A DNA stretch of 60,661 nucleotides from positions 1 to 60,661 of IMG/VR virus record IMGVR_UViG_3300027659_000037. One strand, given 5' to 3'. The translations under genes were made by a program, and so were the position numbers. The notes under the pieces are model-generated. The model made no database searches. It saw only the letters and a program-made list of their open reading frames with translations, and was not told the DNA's origin. Origin of the DNA: a virus. Below, in pieces: positions 22,208 to 30,056 of the stretch; the stretch's first letter is position 1, and every line of letters starts with the position of its first letter.

Positions 22208-23484
22208 GCAAGCAAGAAACGCGTGTTAAGAAGGCGCACATTGCGCTGATGAAACACCCAGAGACAGCGTTGTACTCAGGCGTGATGTTGATGGGGTACA
22301 GCAAGGTCGTGGATGAAGGATGTCCTACGGCATACACCGATGGTATCAACAAGGTATACGGTCGCAAGTTCTTGGAGGGTGTCGATACCGAGCCGAAGGT
22401 GCGTGGCTTGATACTGCATGAGAACCTGCATGTGGCGTTGAAGCAATTACCAAGAGGTAAGGATATGTTTGACGAGAACCAAAAGATGGCGAACATTGCC
22501 GCTGACTTTGTGGTGAACGGCATCATTGAGAACATCAAAGGCACAGTCAATGGGTCGAGTGAGCGTATCGTGGACTTGCCTGATGGTGGTGTGTTTGACC
22601 CCATGTTCGACAACTGGTCAATGCGTGAGGTATACAACTACCTCAAGAAGAACTGCAAAGGCGGTGGCAAGGGCAACGGTCAAGGTGGCAAGGGAGGTGG
22701 TCAAGGTAACGTTCCGTCAGGGGGCGGAAACGAAGATGGCGATGGAGACACTATCACCATCAATGGCAAGACCTATGATCTTTCTAACTCAGACCAACAT
22801 GATCTCGGCAACCTGAAAGATCTTACGCATGAGCAGGTCAAAGAGATCAACGATTCAATTGATCGTGCGTTGCGTGAGGGCGGGATGTTAGCAGGTCGTA
22901 TGGGTGCGAAAGTACCCCGAGCTATCTCTGACTTACTCGAACCCAAGATTGATTGGCGTGATGCGTTGAGAGACTTTGTAGCGAGTGCCATCAAGGGCAA
23001 GGATGAGTTCACATGGCGCAAGCTGAACAAGCGTCACATGGCTAATGACATCTACTTACCAAGCATGGAGAACGAGACGATCGGCGAGGTGGTCGTCGCC
23101 ATTGACACATCAGGGTCGATCGGCAGTGCGCAGATTACCGAGTTTGCGACAGAACTGGTCTCTATTTGCGATCTTTGTTCACCTGACAAAGTGCGTGTTC
23201 TGTGGTGGGACACCGATGTGCATGGTGAGCAAGTGTTCGAGGGTGACTACAAAGGCATTGCTCAGATGCTTAAGCCAATGGGTGGGGGTGGTACTCATGT
23301 GTCATGCGTCAACGATTACATCAACGAGCAAAAGATCAATGCCGAGTGCGTGATCGTGTTCACTGATGGCTACGTCGAGAATGACATCACGTGGAACATT
23401 CATAGTCCAACCCTGTGGATGGTGACACAGTGCAAATCGTTCGAGCCGCCTGTTGGCAAGTTGGTGAAGTTCGGTGAAGACTGA
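22204..23484 (+). CDS. VWA-domain protein with HExxH metallopeptidase-like N-terminus
   Basis: 426 aa. HENLH at residues 72-76 fits the zinc motif HExxH in a DUF2201-like N-terminal domain. A Gly/Asn/Lys-rich linker lies about residues 150-185. The VWA domain has the MIDAS DTSGS at 301-305 and FTDGY at 386-390. MoxR plus VWA pairs remodel or load metal/cofactor proteins, but the phage target is unknown. The earlier TTCCGTC-type sequence at 22707-22727 lies in the linker codons. Confidence 0.85.
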   Translation: MSKQETRVKKAHIALMKHPETALYSGVMLMGYSKVVDEGCPTAYTDGINKVYGRKFLEGVDTEPKVRGLILHENLHVALKQLPRGKDMFDENQKMANIAADFVVNGIIENIKGTVNGSSERIVDLPDGGVFDPMFDNWSMREVYNYLKKNCKGGGKGNGQGGKGGGQGNVPSGGGNEDGDGDTITINGKTYDLSNSDQHDLGNLKDLTHEQVKEINDSIDRALREGGMLAGRMGAKVPRAISDLLEPKIDWRDALRDFVASAIKGKDEFTWRKLNKRHMANDIYLPSMENETIGEVVVAIDTSGSIGSAQITEFATELVSICDLCSPDKVRVLWWDTDVHGEQVFEGDYKGIAQMLKPMGGGGTHVSCVNDYINEQKINAECVIVFTDGYVENDITWNIHSPTLWMVTQCKSFEPPVGKLVKFGED

Positions 23485-23821
23485 AGACCTATTCAAAGAT
23501 TACTCTTGGAAAAGGGTAACTTACTACAACGGTGTAGAAGACGTGACGTTGGTGTTCACCCATAAGCTTGAATCGCTTATCTTTCAAGCAAACAGAGCAC
23601 CGAAGTTGAATAGCGCCTATGGTAGAGGAGAGGAGGTGATTGTGCGTCATCGTATGTCCAAGGAGATAGCAGAGGAACTCTTGATTGACATGGGGGATTC
23701 TGCTTTCGTCTACTGTTTGGAGAGGATAGAGAACAACGCACAGAATTCACGACTGTGGCGGGATGTGTTGTTATGGCTAGGTGAAGAATCAACTAAAGGA
23801 GAAAGCAATGAGAGGATTTGA
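23474..23821 (+). CDS. Early protein, function unknown
   Basis: 115 aa, GTG start at 23474 (MKTEDLFKDYSW), overlapping the VWA gene by 11 bases. Mixed alpha/beta: VEDVTLVFTHKLESLIFQAN, EEVIVRHRMSKEIAEELLID. No family recognised. It is followed within its last bases by the next gene's ribosome site. Confidence 0.6.
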   Translation: MKTEDLFKDYSWKRVTYYNGVEDVTLVFTHKLESLIFQANRAPKLNSAYGRGEEVIVRHRMSKEIAEELLIDMGDSAFVYCLERIENNAQNSRLWRDVLLWLGEESTKGESNERI

Positions 23822-24788
23822 TTACAAGCGTTTAGAGCAGATCACGAAGATAGAGAAGCCGTTTCGTGGTACGACCAATCGGTTTCCAATCGGGAGTCGT
23901 AGGCGTAATCTTCAGAATTTCTACGTCAGGGAAGAGAATGGCGTAAAAGTATTTGACATAACGTGTGGGACTCGTTGGAACACAGTTGAGCTTACTAAGG
24001 AAGAATACGATGCGGGAATCGCAAGGTGCGAGAAGAACCTACATGAGTACACATACGACGCGAGTGCGGGTACTAAGTACGTCAGGTATGAGCATCCTAT
24101 CCATGTCTTAGGTACTGTGTACCCCGAGTACTTTCAATTCACTGCCGAGGGCAACTACCCCTATGGGCAAGGCGAGAAGAAGTTCCTTAGCGATGCCACT
24201 AGCGGATGGTTTAAGAACGACTCACGCAGGGGTGGGATGGTGTGGTCGATTGGGCGCAGTGATGCTTGGCGCGTGATGCCGATCTTCAAGAACATGAGAG
24301 TAACAACCGATCAGGCTATGCGCTCGCTTGATGAGTATTCCGTCATCGGGCGGAAAGTCAATCGCAAAGTGGGTAAAGAGGTTCTTGCAGGATACGAACA
24401 CTTCTACAAGGTAAGCGAGACCATGTGCAAGGCGATGGACAGAGAAGCGTTCTTGCGTACAGCTAAGGAAGTTCTTGAAGAACATAGGGACGATACCGAC
24501 TTTGAAGTAGCTGACGAATTGCGAGATCAAGCACCACTTGATGCAATGATTCTTTATGCGTCAGCGTTGGGTGTCGGAAGGATTCAAGATCAGATCGTCC
24601 ACCCTAACTGGCATCGGTCTGAACCGCATGAAATCTTTGAGAATCTTAAGCGACACATGAACAACAGAATCTACAAAGAACATCCCGAAGTGTTCAAGCT
24701 TGTGCGGTATGGGACGGATGAGAAGTATCCGCCGAGCGTGTGGGGGTACGAAGTCGAGGTCAATGGCGAGATTGTTCAGCAGTATTAA
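23808..24788 (+). CDS. Early protein, function unknown
   Basis: 326 aa from ATG 23808 (MRGFDYKRLEQITK), preceded by AAAGGAG. An in-frame GTG at 23781 lacks such a site. Mixed alpha/beta with many aromatic residues (GTRWNTVELTKEEYDAGI, GGMVWSIGRSDAWRVMPIF). No known motif. An imperfect TTCCGTC/GGCGGAA pair lies inside the gene near 24339. Confidence 0.65.
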   Translation: MRGFDYKRLEQITKIEKPFRGTTNRFPIGSRRRNLQNFYVREENGVKVFDITCGTRWNTVELTKEEYDAGIARCEKNLHEYTYDASAGTKYVRYEHPIHVLGTVYPEYFQFTAEGNYPYGQGEKKFLSDATSGWFKNDSRRGGMVWSIGRSDAWRVMPIFKNMRVTTDQAMRSLDEYSVIGRKVNRKVGKEVLAGYEHFYKVSETMCKAMDREAFLRTAKEVLEEHRDDTDFEVADELRDQAPLDAMILYASALGVGRIQDQIVHPNWHRSEPHEIFENLKRHMNNRIYKEHPEVFKLVRYGTDEKYPPSVWGYEVEVNGEIVQQY

Positions 24789-24809
24789 TCAACGAAAGGG
24801 AGAGAGATC

Positions 24810-25724
24810 ATGAGTAAATATATTCTTGCAGGATTCGAGAGCGAAGAACTTGAGCAAAAGATTAAAGAGCATCAAGCGTTCGCGCTGATGCGTGAGTTGT
24901 GTTTCAAGTATAACTTAAAAGTCATGTGTACGACCGAGTATCACCACGGTACGGCGTTTCAGATGTGCCACACCAATGGCATGGCGGTGGGCAAAGTGTT
25001 TGCTCAAACCATAGAGGATGGCAAGCTGGAGTATTGCTATCGCACACCATACTACAAGAAAGAGCGTGGCAGTAGTGAGGAGGACAAGGAGACACTACGT
25101 AGCGTCAAAGTATCTTCATTGATGTCTAGCATCAAGCGAGTCAAAGCAATCATTGATATACCTAAATTACTCGACAAGAAGATGGGCAAGCTTAGCGATG
25201 CGAAAGACATCATGGAGAAAGCGATGGGCACTAGCTACAAGTCCAGTAGTGAATTTGCAGCTAACGAGATACAAGCGTTGCTCTGTGCGTTTCTAGGGGA
25301 AACTCCTAATGGAAATCACCTGACAATCGACACACTTAAATGTAAAAAGGTACTTGACAAATACAATGAAGCTGATAGAGTAGCGAGCAAGAAGTTAGAA
25401 GAACTTGATCGGTTTTTTAGCAATCCTTTCTACATGATAGGTGCAGATAGTTTCGGTCATTTCATAGTTGGCAAAGTCAAAATCACAGGGGGAAAACAGT
25501 ATGAAATCGTTGAGCAGTTTAAGCGTTATGCAGACATCACCGAGCGTGATGATCTTATCCCTGTGATGACCATGACCAAGCTTGCGCATGAGGGTAAGGG
25601 ACATCGTTCGCAAAACGGTTACATCCCTGTGATTGATACGTATGACGAGAATCTTGACGCAGTGTTCTTCTATCATAACCAAGCCACACATTACGACTAC
25701 GTATGGATGGCAACCCCATGCTGA
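24810..25724 (+). CDS. Early protein, function unknown
   Basis: 304 aa, GGGAGAG site before ATG 24810. Starts MSKYILAGFESEELEQKIKEHQAFALM, then beta segments with CTTEYHHG and MCHTNGMAVGKV, a Lys-rich helical middle and a beta-rich end (FYHNQATHYDYVW). No family recognised. The next gene starts within its last 22 bases. Confidence 0.65.
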   Translation: MSKYILAGFESEELEQKIKEHQAFALMRELCFKYNLKVMCTTEYHHGTAFQMCHTNGMAVGKVFAQTIEDGKLEYCYRTPYYKKERGSSEEDKETLRSVKVSSLMSSIKRVKAIIDIPKLLDKKMGKLSDAKDIMEKAMGTSYKSSSEFAANEIQALLCAFLGETPNGNHLTIDTLKCKKVLDKYNEADRVASKKLEELDRFFSNPFYMIGADSFGHFIVGKVKITGGKQYEIVEQFKRYADITERDDLIPVMTMTKLAHEGKGHRSQNGYIPVIDTYDENLDAVFFYHNQATHYDYVWMATPC

Positions 25725-26068
25725 ATGAGAACTTTGCCCCAGTGACGCATAGTTGGAATCTAAATCTGGTACGTCTTCCGATGCGCCGTATTGACGATCA
25801 CTTCATTGTGTATGTCGCTGATGGGTATCACCGTAGGTATGACAAGGACACATTGCCCGATGACTTGAAGACCAAGTTGACAATGATTCTTGCAGTTGAA
25901 CACACAGTCATACCTGACCACAAGCTTTCAAAATTAGAGTTGTATAGCAACACTCAATGTCTTGAGCTTGACGAGATTGGATGGAGAGCGTCCGAGTCGT
26001 ACTACTGCATGGTGGTGACGTATGAGTCAATGATGGCTATGAGAGGAGAGAGCGATGGGGAAACTTAA
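25703..26068 (+). CDS. Early protein, function unknown
   Basis: 121 aa. Start ATG 25703 or the internal ATG at 25718. Alpha/beta composition with RRIDDHFIVYVADGYHRRYD and WRASESYYCMVVTYESMM. No motif recognised; overlaps both neighbours, as usual in this operon. Confidence 0.6.
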   Translation: MDGNPMLNENFAPVTHSWNLNLVRLPMRRIDDHFIVYVADGYHRRYDKDTLPDDLKTKLTMILAVEHTVIPDHKLSKLELYSNTQCLELDEIGWRASESYYCMVVTYESMMAMRGESDGET

Positions 26069-26333
26069 AGATTTGTTGGATTCGTGGAACGATGACGACT
26101 ATGTAAAAGTCTCTGATCCTCTTCCCGAAAACCTAGCCAAGTATTGGCAAAGCACGCAAGGGTTTGTGTTGATCGAGACGATGGACTTCCAACACCTTGA
26201 GAACGTCGTCAATTACTTTTCTCAGGAAGGTACGGTGGTTTATCCGAAGATGCAACCGTCATTCGAGAATGTGATGCTGACCTACTTGCGTAAGCAAGCA
26301 CAGATCAATGATGTCCACAAAGAGATTCTGTAA
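26055..26333 (+). CDS. Small early protein
   Basis: 92 aa with GAGAGGAGAG before ATG 26055. MGKLKDLLDSWNDDDYVKVSDPLPENLAKYW, then FQHLENVVNYFSQEGTVVYPKM. Function unknown. Directly upstream of the VRR-NUC gene. Confidence 0.6.
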   Translation: MGKLKDLLDSWNDDDYVKVSDPLPENLAKYWQSTQGFVLIETMDFQHLENVVNYFSQEGTVVYPKMQPSFENVMLTYLRKQAQINDVHKEIL

Positions 26334-26344
26334 GGAGAACAAGC

Positions 26345-26638
26345 ATGGCTAACACACCCGAAGGCAAGGTTAAAACCAAGATTAGAAAGACCCTTAGCGC
26401 ACACGACTGCTATGTCACGATGCCGATTGGCACAGGGTTCGGTTGTGCGGGTGTGCCTGACTATCTTGTATGTATCAACGGACACTTTCTTGGTATTGAA
26501 GCGAAGGCGGGTAAGAACAAACCCACTGCTCTACAAGATCAACACATGACCAACATTCGTAGGTTCGGGGGCTACACCATAGTCGTGAACGAAGATAACT
26601 TTGATGAACTAGAGAAGCTGTTGAAGGATTTGTCATGA
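26345..26638 (+). CDS. VRR-NUC domain nuclease
   Basis: 97 aa, AAGGAG before ATG 26345. Core GVPDYLVCINGHFLGIEAKAG: PD at 38-39, E52 and K54 form the PD-(D/E)XK site, and TALQDQHM (Q64) follows as in VRR-NUC proteins. A stand-alone nuclease likely acting on branched or structured DNA, e.g. in replication or recombination. Confidence 0.88.
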   Translation: MANTPEGKVKTKIRKTLSAHDCYVTMPIGTGFGCAGVPDYLVCINGHFLGIEAKAGKNKPTALQDQHMTNIRRFGGYTIVVNEDNFDELEKLLKDLS

Positions 26639-26745
26639 AAGTATTCTGGTGGACAGTCTTTGCACTGAATATGTTGACAGTCATCGTGACTGGGTTGGTT
26701 GTACTGGGCTGGTGGTTAGCGTCAGCATTACCAAGGAGTTTTTAA
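26635..26745 (+). CDS. Very small membrane protein
   Basis: 36 aa. MKVFWWTVFALNMLTVIVTG with VVLGWWLASALPRSF: one or two hydrophobic spans. Overlaps the previous stop by 4 bases and ends just before the next ATG. Confidence 0.5.
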   Translation: MKVFWWTVFALNMLTVIVTGLVVLGWWLASALPRSF

Positions 26746-26949
26746 ATGGATGAACAAGACAAAAGTAATTTGCGTGATCTACACGCAGGATTTGCAATGA
26801 TAGGTTTAATCATGAAAGGAGAAGCACCGCACGACATACCAATGAAGGCATATCTGTATGCCGATGAAATGCAAGAAGCCCGAGACCTGCATGGGGCAGG
26901 AATCGTATCAGTGAAACGCCGAACCAAGAAGGAGAAGGCAGATGAATAA
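26746..26949 (+). CDS. Small conserved early protein
   Basis: 67 aa, AAGGAG before ATG 26746. LRDLHAGFAMIGLIMKGEAPHDIPMKAYLYADEM and a Lys-rich tail; a type I recall from other phages without function. Overlaps the next gene by 8 bases. Confidence 0.65.
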   Translation: MDEQDKSNLRDLHAGFAMIGLIMKGEAPHDIPMKAYLYADEMQEARDLHGAGIVSVKRRTKKEKADE

Positions 26950-27478
26950 ATCAGCGAAAGTAAGGATGCTGTTGCGTAGGAATCCAAACACCAAAGCAGG
27001 GGCAGTCGTCGAGACACTTGACTGCACCATGCAACAAGCCTATGTCATGTTAAACACACAGAGGAAGGCAATGGGGATTTACAAAAGCGCAGACGGCACA
27101 TTTAAAAATCCGCCCTCAAACGGAACACTAAATAAAAATTCAATCCTTGCACAGGGTGTATCTTTAGGACGCGCTATTCAAAGAGGAATGGACGACGGGT
27201 CGCTACAGAAACGTGCAGACGAAAACTTTGTACCCTTTACTGGTGAGATCACGATGGAGGAGCCGCCCACAACCAATCCTGACCCAGTGAATCATCCCTA
27301 TCATTACAAGGTGGGTGGCATCGAGACTATCGACTTCATCGAGGGAAAGAATCTTGGCTATAACCTTGGCAATGCGGTGAAGTACATCAGCAGAGCAGAC
27401 CACAAGGGCAACAGACTGCAAGACTTACAGAAGGCTCAGTGGTATCTCAACAGAGAGATCAACAAAGCACAGGCTTGA
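26942..27478 (+). CDS. DUF3310 protein with N-terminal helix-turn-helix-like domain
   Basis: 178 aa. Residues about 1-50 (AKVRMLLRRNPNTKAGAVVETLDCTMQQAYVMLN) resemble a winged helix-turn-helix unit. Residues 115-178 carry the DUF3310 signature VNHPYHYKVGGIETIDFIE...NLGNAVKYISRADHKG...DLQKAQWYL, also present in T7 gp1.7 nucleotide kinase. May help nucleotide supply or regulate expression. Terminator follows. Confidence 0.8.
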   Translation: MNKSAKVRMLLRRNPNTKAGAVVETLDCTMQQAYVMLNTQRKAMGIYKSADGTFKNPPSNGTLNKNSILAQGVSLGRAIQRGMDDGSLQKRADENFVPFTGEITMEEPPTTNPDPVNHPYHYKVGGIETIDFIEGKNLGYNLGNAVKYISRADHKGNRLQDLQKAQWYLNREINKAQA

Positions 27479-27483
27479 TTCGT

Positions 27484-27509
27484 AGGCATGGTTCGCCATG
27501 CCTTTTTTT
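27484..27509 (+). terminator. Rho-independent terminator
   Basis: AGGCATGG, TTCG loop, CCATGCCT: perfect 8-bp stem with a UUCG-type tetraloop, then seven T. Ends the MoxR/VWA-to-DUF3310 unit. Confidence 0.95.
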
Positions 27510-27526
27510 GACACTTTTGAAAACGT

Positions 27527-27550
27527 TATTTGATGCCAGTTATTTAAGGA
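27527..27550 (+). repeat. Post-terminator repeat, diverged copy 3
   Basis: TTTGATGCCAGTTATTTAAGG, similar to the repeats at 15146 and 16025 and, like them, placed directly after a terminator and before the next gene. AAGGAG at its end doubles as the ribosome site for 27559. Confidence 0.5.
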
Positions 27551-27558
27551 GAGCAACG

Positions 27559-28023
27559 ATGCTGACAGGATTAGATATTTTGCTCGCACGAATGAAGACC
27601 CACCCCGAGGAGTTCCTACATACAAGCAAAGCTGTTCCCTATGAGGGAGAATTGTTTGGCGGGAAGTGGTCAGACCTACTTGACTACGTTTGGCGTGTTG
27701 CAACTGAGGAAGAACGAAAGGCTCTCGATGATGCCCGCAGGGAGTTCTACCGTGATGACTTTAACGAGCGAGTCATGAAGCGACTTGCAGGTGAAGAAGT
27801 GAAACAAGTAGAACAACCAAGTCCGTTTATCGTCAAACAACAAAGTGGTGGTTTTGCTGTTAGTGCTGGTGGTACTGGCGGTAGTGGTAGTGCTAAGTCA
27901 ATGTTGAGTCAACAGGGGGCGCAACAAGCAAGGGCAAGCTTAGCGCAGACAGGTGCGACTATTAGCACTGACTCAAGTTTTTGGAATGGCGTTATTACAT
28001 CAGGCAAGGGGCAGCTGTGGTGA
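27559..28023 (+). CDS. Early protein, function unknown
   Basis: 154 aa from ATG 27559 (MLTGLDILLARMKTHPEEF), with AAGGAG upstream. Folded helical N-terminal part of about 90 residues, then a Gly/Ser/Ala-rich flexible region and a short polar tail. No family recognised. First gene after the terminator at 27484. Confidence 0.62.
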   Translation: MLTGLDILLARMKTHPEEFLHTSKAVPYEGELFGGKWSDLLDYVWRVATEEERKALDDARREFYRDDFNERVMKRLAGEEVKQVEQPSPFIVKQQSGGFAVSAGGTGGSGSAKSMLSQQGAQQARASLAQTGATISTDSSFWNGVITSGKGQLW

Positions 28024-28256
28024 CGCCTAATAGTTTCGACATTGACACTTGCAAGGAAGTTGTAGGCGATGAGCGTATGCGAGTCATCGAAGCCAAGGCA
28101 CGGCAAGATGCTGACAACGGCATCATGGAGAAGTTTCAACCAGCAGAGGCTTATTGGGACAAGGTGAAGTCGATCATGGAACACGTTATATATACGACCG
28201 CACACAAGAAGCGGATGGAGCGTGTTGCAAGAATGAAGGAAAAGAATAATGCTTGA
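28017..28256 (+). CDS. Small early protein, GTG start
   Basis: 79 aa. Start GTG at 28017 or 28020, after AAGGGG and overlapping the TGA of the previous gene; no closer ATG fits. Helical with many charged residues and a basic C-terminus (HKKRMERVARMKEKNNA). Function unknown. Confidence 0.6.
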   Translation: MVTPNSFDIDTCKEVVGDERMRVIEAKARQDADNGIMEKFQPAEAYWDKVKSIMEHVIYTTAHKKRMERVARMKEKNNA

Positions 28257-28431
28257 AGTCCACAACATCAACGGCAGGCTCACGACACGCGACGTTTGGT
28301 ACACAACCGATGACTACGGCACGTTATGGCGATTCGTTGTAACAGAAGGCGGTGTCAGATTTTGGTGGGATGCAATCCATGAGACAGCGATGATGAAGAT
28401 TCTTGGATACACAGATTGGAGTAGGACATGA
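28249..28431 (+). CDS. Small early protein
   Basis: 60 aa. MLEVHNINGRLTTRDVWYTTDDYGTLWRFVVTEGGVRFWWDAI: beta-rich, many aromatics. Overlaps both neighbours. Function unknown. Confidence 0.6.
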   Translation: MLEVHNINGRLTTRDVWYTTDDYGTLWRFVVTEGGVRFWWDAIHETAMMKILGYTDWSRT

Positions 28432-28589
28432 TGGATGAAAAGGCAATTCAAAAAGCGTGGAACATGATGTCCATGCACAACAGCGAACTGTTGCTTGAGA
28501 ACGAGCAGTTAAAGAAACAGCTTATGCGTCGGAGCTTGTGGTACGCAATCAAGCGAGCGATCAACATCTGGAGGGGTAAAGATGATTGA
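28428..28589 (+). CDS. Small helical protein
   Basis: 53 aa, MMDEKAIQKAWNMMSMHNSE then a leucine-rich helix and a basic tail. Start overlaps the previous stop and its stop overlaps the next start. Function unknown. Confidence 0.55.
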   Translation: MMDEKAIQKAWNMMSMHNSELLLENEQLKKQLMRRSLWYAIKRAINIWRGKDD

Positions 28590-28755
28590 AGCAATCAGAA
28601 CATTCTTTGGCAAGCTACGTGGTGAGCGTGGTGAGCGCAGGACTGTCATCGCAGAAGGGATGCTCTACCGATGCACCAAGTGCCATCTAATTTTTACAAC
28701 CAAATCCGCAGGGGAACAGCATGACTGTAAAGAAACATGGCGGGGCGAGAGCTAA
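28582..28755 (+). CDS. Small zinc-finger-like protein
   Basis: 57 aa. Basic N-terminus then Cys31-x2-Cys34 and His47-x-Cys49, a possible zinc site (YRCTKCHLIF...EQHDC). May bind nucleic acid. It overlaps the HTH gene that follows. Confidence 0.58.
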   Translation: MIEAIRTFFGKLRGERGERRTVIAEGMLYRCTKCHLIFTTKSAGEQHDCKETWRGES

Positions 28756-28930
28756 CTCAGGTAGGAAACTACCTGCTGTTGATGAGCGTAGGGCTTTCAG
28801 TTTGTATGCGCAGGGTGTACCCAAAAAAGTAATTGCGGATAGGTTTGGGATTGCGTACAAGTCGATGTTGACAATATTCAGAAAAGCAGGAAAGCTTATA
28901 AGAAAGGGAAAAAATGAAAACGATCGTTGA
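28721..28930 (+). CDS. Small helix-turn-helix DNA-binding protein
   Basis: 69 aa. KHGGARANSGRK basic arm followed by ERRAFSLYAQGVPKKVIADRFGIAYKSMLTIFRKAG, a clear helix-turn-helix. A likely transcription regulator or terminase-like DNA binder. Overlaps the next gene by 17 bases. Confidence 0.7.
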   Translation: MTVKKHGGARANSGRKLPAVDERRAFSLYAQGVPKKVIADRFGIAYKSMLTIFRKAGKLIRKGKNENDR

Positions 28931-30056
28931 ATGGTTTAAATCATTATGGGCTAGGCTTACCAAACCAAAAGCAGTCGAGGTTAAGGCTGAGGTAGAAAGC
29001 TCACCAGTCAAGCCTGTTGCAAGTGCGCCCAAGCGAGCCTACAACAAGAACAAATCCAAGACGCTGTCGGAGTTGTTGGACAATCTCGACTACTCGTTTG
29101 ATGCGATGCGTATTGACTACGAAGACATGTCATTTTTACCCAAGCGAGAGGTAGACGGACTCAAGAAATTTGGTGTGTCTGTCATGCCCAGTTTCGCACG
29201 ACAAGCGTTAGAAAAAGATATAGAAAACTACACCGACAAAGTTAACAAAGAAGCTGGGTTACCCGCAATTTTATTTATTGCTGACAACATGGGTGAGAAG
29301 CATTCAGAAGATAAAGATGGTATGTACCCTGATTTTTTCTTTGCCATCAAGCAGAAGAAGTGTCCGTGGTTTGTGGCTAAGAAAAAGGGAACAGCATATC
29401 AATGTGGGTTTGGGTATCGCTCAAGGGAAAGAAAAAAAATTTATTGGGTGTATTTTTTTGTGACCATAGATGCCAACGGAACAGTTAACACAACACACCA
29501 GCTACATCATAAGCCCGTAAAAACACCGAGTGGCGCATACACCCGCAAGCAGTGGCAGATGTCAAGCTGGGACGAAGATAACAAGGACATCACAGACAAA
29601 GCAGTATGTTTTTGGGTTACCGAACACTTTAATTTTTGGGGCGAGAGGCGCAACATGTGGTCAACGACTGTCAAGAAAGATGGGCATAGAGCAGTCTTTT
29701 ACATTGACCCCAAAGACACCAAAGATTATTTTAAAAACCGTGACAAGGTAGTCACCGTGAACGGTGCGTCCAAGCGAATCATTCATCTTGTAGAAGAACA
29801 TGAGCGCAACTATTCAAACGGCAAGAGAACAAAGATACGAGAACACATCAGAGGTCTTAGTGTCTTCAGTTGGAATAATTATTCCTGTTATGTAACTGCC
29901 CCTGAGTACCATACGGACATCCGCACCTACACCACCCCTTCAGAAGAAATTGAAGACGACACACCCTACAGAGATCAGTATCTTGATTTACCTCAGTTAG
30001 CAGACAGACTACACAACATTGCTGGAAAGAAAGCAAATGAGCTTAATCACGCTTGA
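28914..30056 (+). CDS. Early protein, function unknown
   Basis: 380 aa. Short amphipathic N-terminus (MKTIVEWFKSLWARL), a Lys/Val/Pro linker to about residue 45, then a mixed domain rich in Trp, Tyr and Lys (CPWFVAKKKGTAYQCGFGYRSRERKKIYWVYFFV; FWVTEHFNFWGERRNMWS). The C-terminus is acidic. Overlaps the DNA polymerase start. No family recognised. Confidence 0.65.
   Translation: MKTIVEWFKSLWARLTKPKAVEVKAEVESSPVKPVASAPKRAYNKNKSKTLSELLDNLDYSFDAMRIDYEDMSFLPKREVDGLKKFGVSVMPSFARQALEKDIENYTDKVNKEAGLPAILFIADNMGEKHSEDKDGMYPDFFFAIKQKKCPWFVAKKKGTAYQCGFGYRSRERKKIYWVYFFVTIDANGTVNTTHQLHHKPVKTPSGAYTRKQWQMSSWDEDNKDITDKAVCFWVTEHFNFWGERRNMWSTTVKKDGHRAVFYIDPKDTKDYFKNRDKVVTVNGASKRIIHLVEEHERNYSNGKRTKIREHIRGLSVFSWNNYSCYVTAPEYHTDIRTYTTPSEEIEDDTPYRDQYLDLPQLADRLHNIAGKKANELNHA

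Noticed and set aside
22119-22637. Minus-strand 172-codon frame opposite the VWA gene
   Set aside because: Entirely antisense to a well-supported gene and without its own ribosome site or recognised protein features.
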